In this document: piece by piece, positions 7,284 to 12,930 of the stretch | Layout: each line of letters starts with the position of its first letter | How positions within the stretch are numbered: the stretch's first letter is position 1 | Origin: Candidatus Omnitrophota bacterium | GTDB lineage: Bacteria; Omnitrophota; Gorgyraeia; 2-01-FULL-45-10 | Assembly: GCA_030695725.1 (NCBI GenBank) | Contig: JAUYPN010000023.1 | Location: forward strand, 1 to 15,910 | Direction of reading: 5' to 3' | Length of the DNA: 15,910 bases | Notes under the pieces: generated by a model | The model's input: the letters and a program-made list of their open reading frames with translations, nothing else | What the model was told of the DNA's origin: nothing | Database searches by the model: none | Translations under genes and position numbers: made by a program

Positions 7284-8129
7284 TTAAAAGTAGGTTAAGA
7301 TCCTTGTAAGGGTCTCTTTCATGACTTTTCTGTTAACTATCATATCTATGAGGCCGTGCTCAAGCAGGAATTCGGACTTCTGAAATCCGGGCGGCAGCTT
7401 CTGCCGTATCGTCTGCTCTATCACACGCGGGCCTGTAAATCCTATCAGTGCTTTAGGCTCGGCTATTATGATGTCCCCCAATGACGCAAAGCTCGCCATG
7501 ATACCGGCCATGGTGGGGTTCGTCAATATGGATAAAAAGAGGCGGCCGGCCTTATTGTGCCTGCTCAACGCCGCCGAGGTCTTCGCCATCTGCATCAGCG
7601 AGTATAGCCCTTCGTACATGCGGGCACCTCCCCCCGAACCTGATATTATTATCAACGGATACTTCGTCTCTATGGAACGTTCAATGGCGCGCGTAAGCTT
7701 CTCACCCACGACGGAGCCCATCGAGCCCATGATAAAACGCGAATCGGTGACGCCTATCACCACCTTACGCCCGTTTATGGCGCCCTCGCCCGTGATTACG
7801 GCATCCTTAAGGCCGGTAAGCTCCTGGTCCTTCTTCAGCTTTTCTTTATATGTCTTGGGGCCCTCGAACGATATGGGGTCGAGCGATACCATATCCGGAT
7901 CCGTCTCTTTAAGGCTTCCTTCATCAAGAGTGGCCTTCACCCTTTCGTTGGCATTGAGGGTAAAATGAAAACCGCACTTGGGGCACACGCGCATATTCTC
8001 ATCGAGCTTCTTATTATAGATGAGCTCTTTGCACTCTTCGCACCGCGTCCAGAGGTCGCTCGGTATCTCTCCGCGCCTCTTGGCGACTTTAACTATCGTG
8101 TATTTGGGTTTTTTGTGAAATAGCGGCAT
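7284..8129 (-). CDS. accD: Acetyl-CoA carboxylase carboxyltransferase subunit beta
   Basis: AccD pairs with AccA to transfer the carboxyl group from biotin-BCCP to acetyl-CoA, forming malonyl-CoA for fatty acid synthesis. The 281 aa match the family. The N-terminal zinc finger is C30-x2-C33-x15-C49-x2-C52. The crotonase-like carboxyltransferase domain has MGSMGSVVGEK (residues 134-144), the SGGGARM glycine loop followed by SLMQMAKTSAAL, and GFTGPRVIEQT. The glycine loop reads SGSGGGARM, one glycine more than the SASGGARM I remember for E. coli; it is encoded by a run of six G. accA is not in the window. The gene starts 5 bp after the corrinoid protein and is followed 3 bp later by the ABC ATPase, so it is part of the long minus-strand run. 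Confidence 0.95.
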   Translation of the reverse strand: MPLFHKKPKYTIVKVAKRRGEIPSDLWTRCEECKELIYNKKLDENMRVCPKCGFHFTLNANERVKATLDEGSLKETDPDMVSLDPISFEGPKTYKEKLKKDQELTGLKDAVITGEGAINGRKVVIGVTDSRFIMGSMGSVVGEKLTRAIERSIETKYPLIIISGSGGGARMYEGLYSLMQMAKTSAALSRHNKAGRLFLSILTNPTMAGIMASFASLGDIIIAEPKALIGFTGPRVIEQTIRQKLPPGFQKSEFLLEHGLIDMIVNRKVMKETLTRILTYF

Positions 8130-8134
8130 GTGAT

Positions 8135-8776
8135 CTACTTTTTCAGCAGCTCCTTGGCTTTGTCGACTGCTGTTGCGGCGTCCTTGGCGTAACTGTCGGC
8201 GCCTATGGAATCGGCGAAACTTTGAGTTATCGGCGCTCCGCCTACGATTATCTTAACTCTATCACGAAGGCCCGATTCTTTCAATACTTTAATGGTGTCC
8301 TTCATCGCACCCATCGAAGTCGTAAGCAGCGATGACATCGCTACTATGTCTGGTGAATTTGTCTGCACTATCTCCAGGAACTTGTCCGGCGGTACGTCTA
8401 TGCCTAAGTCCACCACTTCAAAGCAGGCGCCTTTCAGCATCATACTCACTATATTCTTGCCTATGTCGTGGAGATCGCCCTTGACTGTCCCTATAACAAC
8501 TTTTCCGGTCGACTTTATCCCGGATGCAGCGAAGAACGGCTCGAGTACAGCGATGCCTGCGTGCATAGCTTTCGCGGCGATCAGGACCTCAGGGATGAAT
8601 ACTTCATTGGCCTTGAATTTTTCGCCGATCACGTTCATGCTCTTTATAAGAGCATCTTCAAGGATCGTTTTTACGCTTAGGCCTTTATCGAGCGCCTCTT
8701 TAGTCAGCTTGACTACGCCGTTCCTATCGCCCTTCGTGAGTGTGGCCTGAATATTTTTCAAAATATCGTCTTGCAT
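8135..8776 (-). CDS. Corrinoid (B12-binding) methyl-carrier protein, MtaC/MtbC-like
   Basis: This 213-aa soluble protein has the two-domain form of cognate corrinoid proteins of methyltransferase systems. A helical cap is at about residues 1-88, with EVFIPEVLIAAKAMHAG. A Rossmann-like B12 domain covers about 91-213. The B12 signature D101-x-H103-x2-G106 (GDLHDIG) supplies the axial histidine, followed by SLLTTSM (149-155) and IVGGAPIT (177-184), which surround the nucleotide tail. Known relatives carry a methyl group between a substrate-specific methyltransferase and a second acceptor (coenzyme M or tetrahydrofolate). Neither methyltransferase nor a reactivating protein is visible here, so the substrate is unknown. 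It overlaps the end of the DUF1015 gene by 19 bp, suggesting coupled translation, and precedes accD. Confidence 0.9.
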   Translation of the reverse strand: MQDDILKNIQATLTKGDRNGVVKLTKEALDKGLSVKTILEDALIKSMNVIGEKFKANEVFIPEVLIAAKAMHAGIAVLEPFFAASGIKSTGKVVIGTVKGDLHDIGKNIVSMMLKGACFEVVDLGIDVPPDKFLEIVQTNSPDIVAMSSLLTTSMGAMKDTIKVLKESGLRDRVKIIVGGAPITQSFADSIGADSYAKDAATAVDKAKELLKK

Positions 8777-10095
8777 ATTCTTCTTATAACGAGTCCCGAA
8801 AGCGGCTTTGGATAAAAATATGTCGCTTTTCTCGGCATCTTTTCGCCGTGCTCGGCTACCTTTTTCACCTGTGTAACTTTTGTAGGATTTAAAAAGAAGG
8901 CTATTCTGGCGCCGCCGGAGTCAATCCCCTTAAATGCCTCGCCCGGGTCTTTGACAAATTCTATATTATCGTCTTCATCGCTTATTTCCAGGATATGTTT
9001 AAGTACAAACAGATGCAGTATCGAAACGTCGAGGCTCTTCCAGTCCGCGGAACCTTCACCCATAAAAGTCTTGGCCTTTTTGAAGTCTTTGAGCTTCAAG
9101 ACATAGAATCCGGTGGCCCCCTGTACCAGCCGCCGCTTCGCGGCTCCGGTGCAGGGCACGGGCAAATACATCCCGAACGCGTGACTGGAGCTCAATTCAC
9201 TCAGCCTCGCCAATAACTTCTTGGCGGTCGATAGTTTCTCGACCGTGAAGTATTTACCCAATTTTTCTATTATCTCTTCCTCACTTAATCCGCGCGCATC
9301 CTTTACAAGCCTGTGCGTGGGCATGATCAGAAGCGATTTTTCTTCGAGCTCCACAAAATACGCCATGAAGAACTTAGAATCATCTATCTCTCTTTGAGAC
9401 GCACCGGAGGCTATCAATTCGCGCGCGTAATTTTTCGATGTCTCATAACGGTGATGGCCGTCCGCTATGAAGATATCCTTTTTGCCCATGACGCTTTCTA
9501 TTTTTTCTATCGCGTTTTTGTCCGTGAGGGCCCAGACCCTATGCCTGACGCTATCGATATTTACATCTATAAAAGGCTTCGTCTTTTTGGAACAGCTTTT
9601 TAATATGTTAATCACTTTATGTTTGGTGTCTTCGTAAAGCATGAATATCGGGCTCAAATTAGCCTTGACGGCCCGCATGAGATGAAGCCTGTCTTCCTTC
9701 GGGGCCTTCAACGTCTTCTCGTGGGGCAGCACTTTTTTATCCTCGATGTCTAATTCCATAAGGCTTATGAAGCCTATCCTGTCTATTTTTTTCCCGCCGT
9801 ATGTGTAGGTCTGAGTGTAGATATATATGGCAGGATTGCCGTCCTCTATCAGAATACCTTCCTTTAACCATGATCTGAAATCTGCCGCGGCGCGCGTATA
9901 ACGGTTATCTGTTTCGGTATCGTTATCTTTGATTTTCGCCAGGATCAATCTCACGACGTTGTTATCGTGAGCTCTATAGAGTTTATCCTGCATATCGGGC
10001 GGGATGATGTCATAGGGAGGCGCGACGACCTTCGATATGTTCTTTACCTTCTTCCTATTGTAGATTATGGCTTTAAACGGCCTTATCGATGGCAC
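8758..10095 (-). CDS. DUF1015 family protein
   Basis: This 445-aa protein matches the DUF1015 family, with VVAPPYDIIP (23-32), the NNVVRLILAK segment (45-54), PHEKTLKAPKEDRL (124-137), KANLSPIFMLYED (144-156) and IADGHHRYETS (210-220). The biochemical role is not firmly known to me. The DGHHR motif resembles the DG[CH]HR-type nucleotide-binding signature of the ParB/sulfiredoxin fold, which includes free-serine kinases. A small-molecule kinase is therefore a reasonable guess, not a conclusion. The start is GTG at 10095, preceded by AAGGAG, and overlaps the VanZ-like gene by 23 bp. The 3' end overlaps the corrinoid gene by 19 bp. Such tight packing suggests co-expression with both neighbours. 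Confidence 0.88.
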   Translation of the reverse strand: MPSIRPFKAIIYNRKKVKNISKVVAPPYDIIPPDMQDKLYRAHDNNVVRLILAKIKDNDTETDNRYTRAAADFRSWLKEGILIEDGNPAIYIYTQTYTYGGKKIDRIGFISLMELDIEDKKVLPHEKTLKAPKEDRLHLMRAVKANLSPIFMLYEDTKHKVINILKSCSKKTKPFIDVNIDSVRHRVWALTDKNAIEKIESVMGKKDIFIADGHHRYETSKNYARELIASGASQREIDDSKFFMAYFVELEEKSLLIMPTHRLVKDARGLSEEEIIEKLGKYFTVEKLSTAKKLLARLSELSSSHAFGMYLPVPCTGAAKRRLVQGATGFYVLKLKDFKKAKTFMGEGSADWKSLDVSILHLFVLKHILEISDEDDNIEFVKDPGEAFKGIDSGGARIAFFLNPTKVTQVKKVAEHGEKMPRKATYFYPKPLSGLVIRRICKTIF

Positions 10096-10483
10096 GGCTG
10101 CCTCTCTCCTTATGTATCGATAATAGAGCTCCTAAGAAAGAGCCTATTATATCAGAAAATATATCAAAAATTTCCGGAGACCTTCCCGGAACAAAGCGCT
10201 GATGGAGCTCATCGAGGACGCCAAATATGGACGCTATCAAGACGGATAATAAAAGAATGAGCTTGAAGCTGGCTTTATCGTAGGAGTTCGCGAACGCTCT
10301 GACTAAAAGAATGCCGAGGATGAAATATTCGACCAAATGGAATAATTTGTCTATGCCCGGAATATCAAACTTTGGTATATCCTCTGCGGGAATAGAAGAA
10401 GAATAGTAAATCAGCCCCATCCAGAGGACTACCGGCGTCCAGAACCATATAATTACGGCTATTCTTTTAACCAAAGGGGTCAA
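10073..10483 (-). CDS. VanZ-like family membrane protein
   Basis: This 136-aa membrane protein has four predicted helices (about residues 7-26, 50-66, 72-90 and 105-123). Conserved VanZ-like residues are D45-K-x2-H49 before helix 2 and the G-x2-DE-x-HQ-x-FVPGR block at 88-101 (D91, E92, H94, Q95). The final helix carries D-x2-G. The family is named for VanZ of the teicoplanin-resistance cluster, but most chromosomal members have no proven function and this gene should not be read as a resistance gene. The ATG overlaps the stop of the FmdB-like gene by 4 bp (ATGA), a sign of translational coupling. Confidence 0.88.
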   Translation of the reverse strand: MTPLVKRIAVIIWFWTPVVLWMGLIYYSSSIPAEDIPKFDIPGIDKLFHLVEYFILGILLVRAFANSYDKASFKLILLLSVLIASIFGVLDELHQRFVPGRSPEIFDIFSDIIGSFLGALLSIHKERGSRAIDKAV

Positions 10484-10740
10484 GCGCCTTTTTTCTTTGA
10501 CGGGCAGTGTTTGCAGTCGGATGGGCAGGACGGCTTGGGGCTAGAGTCCTTACCTGACTTTTTCTTATAGTCGGTCTCGTAAAAACCGGTGCCCTTGAAT
10601 ATTACACCGGTACCTCCGCTTATAAGGCGATGTACCTTGCCGCCGCATTTGGGGCATTTCTGTATCTTGGTGTCCGTCATGCTGTGAAATAGATCGAAAT
10701 GTTTTTTACATTTATCGCATTCGTACTCATAAGTTGGCAT
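10480..10740 (-). CDS. FmdB/CxxC_CxxC_SSSS-type zinc-ribbon protein
   Basis: This 86-aa protein opens with MPTYEYECDKC, the hallmark of the FmdB putative regulatory family. A zinc ribbon is formed by C8-x2-C11 and C29-x2-C32. The conserved ISGGTGVIFKGTGFYETDY segment follows (40-58). The lysine/serine-rich tail adds three more cysteines (C72, C76, C79), part of a CPSDCKHCP cluster that could bind a further metal. The family is named after a putative regulator of formamide/amide metabolism, but its function is generally unknown. The ATG is preceded by AGGAG at suitable spacing in the 9-bp gap after dnaJ. Confidence 0.88.
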   Translation of the reverse strand: MPTYEYECDKCKKHFDLFHSMTDTKIQKCPKCGGKVHRLISGGTGVIFKGTGFYETDYKKKSGKDSSPKPSCPSDCKHCPSKKKGA

Positions 10741-10749
10741 CTTATACTC

Positions 10750-11910
10750 CTATCTGAACAGCCGTTTCATCTTTTCAATAAATGTTTGTGCCAGGGGGCC
10801 GGGGTTGCGTTCGGAAGCTTTGGCGAGCTCTCTCAAGAGCCTCTTCTGGTCTTGAGTGGGATTAGACGGCACATCTATCTGGACCTTCACTAACTGGTCA
10901 CCCCTGCCGTAGTCGTGCAGGTGCGCGATCCCTTTATTTCTCAATCTGAACGATTTTCCACCTTGGGTGCCGGCAGGTATCTTCAGCTTTATCCTGCCTT
11001 CTAGGGTAGGTACCTCAACTTCTCCTCCCAGCGCGGCTGTAACAAAATCTACCGGAACCTCGCAATATACATCGGATTCGTGACGCTCAAAGATCTCGTG
11101 CGGTCTGACATGTATCATAAGGTATAAGTCGCCCCGGCGGCCTCCTTTTTCCCCTACCTCGCCCTGACCCTGCAGCCTTAAGCGCGAATCGGAGTCAACG
11201 CCCGCGGGTATATTCACCTCTATCTCTTTCTTCGCTCTTACGCGTCCTCTGCCGCCGCATGCGCCGCAAGGTGTTTTTATAACCGTCCCCTCGCCGCCGC
11301 ATTTACTACAGGTCCTGACTACATTGAAGAAACCGCTTGACGAACTTGCCTGCCCCCGCCCTCCGCAAGCCGAACATCTTTCTTTCTTCGAGCCGGGCTT
11401 GGCGCCTGTGCCGCCGCATTCTTCGCAAGCCTCATAACGCGGTATCGCGATCGTCTTTTTACCGCCGAAAGCCGCGTCCTCAAAACTTATCTCTATCTTA
11501 TATTCAAGATCGCGGCCCCGTTGCGGCCCCGCGCGTCTGCCGCCTCCACCGCCAAATATATCGCCGCCGAGCCCGAAACCCTGCAGGATATCATTGATGT
11601 TAATTCCCCAATCCTGCAGATCCTCAAAATGATGAAAGTCCTGATTAAAGTCAAATCCGCCCTGCCTGAAGGATGGATCCACTCCCGGATGGCCGCACTG
11701 ATCGTAGGTGATCTTCTTCTGAGGATCGATGAGGACTTCATAGGCCTCCGACATCTCCTTGAACTTTTCTTCGGCTTCCTTCTTCTTGTCGGCGCTTACC
11801 CTGTCCGGATGATATTTGAGCGCGAGATTCCGGTACGCCTTTTTTATATCGTCAGTCGTGGCAGTCTTCGATATACCGAGTATCTCGTAATAATCTCTCT
11901 TAGTGGTCAT
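10750..11910 (-). CDS. dnaJ: Chaperone protein DnaJ (Hsp40, class I)
   Basis: DnaJ delivers unfolded clients to DnaK and stimulates its ATPase. The 386 aa contain all class I parts. The J domain is at residues 6-71 with HPD at 34-36. A Gly/Phe-rich linker (about 83-130) follows. The zinc domain has four CxxCxGxG repeats (CEECGGTG, CSACGGRG, CSKCGGEG, CGACGGRG). The C-terminal substrate-binding region includes the conserved DLYLMIHVRPHEIFERHESD block. It is separated from dnaK by three small genes, so it sits about 1 kb further downstream than in the compact hrcA-grpE-dnaK-dnaJ arrangement. The 20-bp gap to the upstream gene holds a weak GAAAGA-like ribosome-binding site and no obvious promoter. 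Confidence 0.97.
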   Translation of the reverse strand: MTTKRDYYEILGISKTATTDDIKKAYRNLALKYHPDRVSADKKKEAEEKFKEMSEAYEVLIDPQKKITYDQCGHPGVDPSFRQGGFDFNQDFHHFEDLQDWGININDILQGFGLGGDIFGGGGGRRAGPQRGRDLEYKIEISFEDAAFGGKKTIAIPRYEACEECGGTGAKPGSKKERCSACGGRGQASSSSGFFNVVRTCSKCGGEGTVIKTPCGACGGRGRVRAKKEIEVNIPAGVDSDSRLRLQGQGEVGEKGGRRGDLYLMIHVRPHEIFERHESDVYCEVPVDFVTAALGGEVEVPTLEGRIKLKIPAGTQGGKSFRLRNKGIAHLHDYGRGDQLVKVQIDVPSNPTQDQKRLLRELAKASERNPGPLAQTFIEKMKRLFR

Positions 11911-11930
11911 TCATATCTTTCATAACTTCT

Positions 11931-12215
11931 TCAAACAAGACGGGCGCGATGTGTTAAAATATTCGCCCATGTAAACATCGTCTCCGCCCACATTGGATCC
12001 ATGCGTATATTTTTCCTATGATCGTCAAAGGTGCTCAGGAAAAGATCGAACGTCCTCTGAAAATTTTTCGACTTCGGCGCTTTATCCAGCGCGTCTATAA
12101 ACCCTTCGGTCTCTTTCATAAATTGCTCAAGCCTCGCACGACGACCTTCACAGGCCCATCTGCCTATTCGCCCCAAATTAACCGCTATATTGAGAGTTAA
12201 TTCCTGCGCATTCAT
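11931..12215 (-). CDS. Conserved hypothetical helical protein
   Basis: I do not recognise a named family. The 94-aa product looks all-helical and soluble. It begins MNAQELTLNIAVNLGRIGRW, has a basic patch EGRRARLEQF, and ends with the W/T-rich segment MWAETMFTWANILTHRARL. There are no membrane segments, and the single cysteine (C22) suggests no metal site. It starts 3 bp after the DUF5674 gene stop, which implies co-translation. I have an impression that small proteins with a similar WA..FTWA.ILTHRA ending occur in other uncultured phyla, but I cannot verify it. The location between dnaK and dnaJ suggests co-regulation with the stress response; that is inference only. Confidence 0.8.
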   Translation of the reverse strand: MNAQELTLNIAVNLGRIGRWACEGRRARLEQFMKETEGFIDALDKAPKSKNFQRTFDLFLSTFDDHRKNIRMDPMWAETMFTWANILTHRARLV

Positions 12216-12218
12216 AAT

Positions 12219-12548
12219 TTATTTTAACAACCTATGAATTATCTCTTCCATCTGTTTACGGATTTTCGAATCCAAAACTTCTCTTGCCCTGTTACCTTGA
12301 GCCGGCCTGATATTGATCATGGAGTCAAAATCGATGTCACCCGTCTCAAAGTCTATGCCGCCGCCCCACAAATCGGCTTGCCGGCTTCCGTCCTCCAACA
12401 TTAATCTCTCGCCATCAACATGCAAAGTCCCTCCGGCAGCAAGTATTCCGCGCTTTATATCTACCGTAACCTTAACGTATCCATCCAAATCCTCGGATAT
12501 CTTCTTGATGCTCTCTTCATCTGCTTTTTTACGAATAATTAGCAGCAT
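12219..12548 (-). CDS. DUF5674 family protein
   Basis: This 109-aa protein resembles my memory of DUF5674: a short N-terminal beta strand, VDIKRGILAAGGTLHVDGE, the LEDGSRQADLWGG segment, and the hallmark DFDSMINIRPAQGNRAREV near residues 73-91, ending in a basic helix. Function is unknown. The invariant-looking N-x-RPxQGNR block suggests a binding or catalytic surface for a charged ligand, but that is speculation. AAAGGAT lies upstream of the ATG in an 8-bp gap after the ferredoxin-like gene. It is packed with the following hypothetical gene at 3-bp spacing, so the three small genes form one cassette. Confidence 0.78.
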   Translation of the reverse strand: MLLIIRKKADEESIKKISEDLDGYVKVTVDIKRGILAAGGTLHVDGERLMLEDGSRQADLWGGGIDFETGDIDFDSMINIRPAQGNRAREVLDSKIRKQMEEIIHRLLK

Positions 12549-12556
12549 GGAATCCT

Positions 12557-12772
12557 TTAATTCTGGCTTAACGCGTCGTGCTTACATGCCGACACGCATG
12601 CGCCGCAGTCTACGCATTTGTCAGTATCCAAAACTAACACCTTCTGTCTCTCCAGCGCACCTATAGGGCACGCCTCTACGCATCCTTCGCACGCGCTACT
12701 TGAGCTGCCGCAACCACAGCTCGCGCACTTCCCATCTTTCCAACAGCATTTATCGTAATCTATAACTATCAT
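12557..12772 (-). CDS. Small 4Fe-4S ferredoxin-like protein with cysteine-rich insert
   Basis: This 71-aa protein has 12 cysteines. The second half has a standard cluster motif C53-x2-C56-x2-C59-x3-C63. The first half ends with C28-x2-C31-x3-C35-P, but the first ligand is displaced. C9/C10 precede a roughly 17-residue insert carrying C16-x2-C19-x-C21 and a serine run. It probably binds two [4Fe-4S] clusters and acts as an electron carrier in the cytoplasm. The insert cysteines might hold a further metal or substitute as ligands. An AGGAG ribosome-binding site precedes the ATG by 6 bases. It is the first gene after the dnaK-distal stem-loops and leads the three-gene cassette before dnaJ. Redox partner unknown. 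Confidence 0.88.
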   Translation of the reverse strand: MIVIDYDKCCWKDGKCASCGCGSSSSACEGCVEACPIGALERQKVLVLDTDKCVDCGACVSACKHDALSQN

Positions 12773-12801
12773 CTTATCTCCTAGTTTTTGCTAATACTAT
12801 T

Positions 12802-12845
12802 GAAAATTCTCGGGGTCCTGCCGCTCGGCCACCCCTAGAATTTTC
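12802..12845. repeat. Stem-loop downstream of dnaK
   Basis: Arms 12802-12816 and 12831-12845 are inverted copies of 15 bp with a single mismatch, around a 14-base loop. On the minus strand the core reads GGGGTGGCCGAGCGG, superficially like the D-arm of tRNA-Ser/Leu, but no acceptor, anticodon or T-arm follows. There is only a short T4 at the 3' side, so it is a poor intrinsic terminator. It could stabilise the hrcA-grpE-dnaK mRNA 3' end, lower downstream expression, or be a dispersed palindromic repeat. Confidence 0.6.
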
Positions 12846-12857
12846 CACTTAACCCAG

Positions 12858-12899
12858 TGCCAGGCCCACCCCAAAAAAGCGCCTGACCCCCATTTGGCA
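12858..12899. repeat. GC-rich inverted-repeat segment after dnaK
   Basis: TGCCA (12858-12862) pairs with TGGCA (12895-12899), and CAGGC (12861-12865) pairs with GCCTG (12881-12885). The minus strand shows two related purine-rich blocks, GGGGTCAGGCGC and GGGGTGGGCCTGGC, separated by T6. This and the stem-loop at 12802-12845 account for most of the 158-bp dnaK-ferredoxin gap. The T6 tract comes before rather than after the better stem, so terminator function is doubtful. It resembles a worn dispersed repeat. Confidence 0.35.
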
Positions 12900-12930
12900 A
12901 TGACGACACTTTCTTTGACCCTACAACACT

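Noticed and set aside
10073..10483. Reading the VanZ-like gene as glycopeptide resistance
   Set aside because: No vanA/H/X-type genes nearby; VanZ-like proteins are common chromosomal membrane proteins of unknown role.
12802..12845. Possible tRNA gene or fragment (tRNA-Ser/Leu-like D-arm)
   Set aside because: No acceptor stem, anticodon arm, TTCRANNC T-loop or CCA in place; the similarity is confined to about 15 bases inside a simple hairpin.
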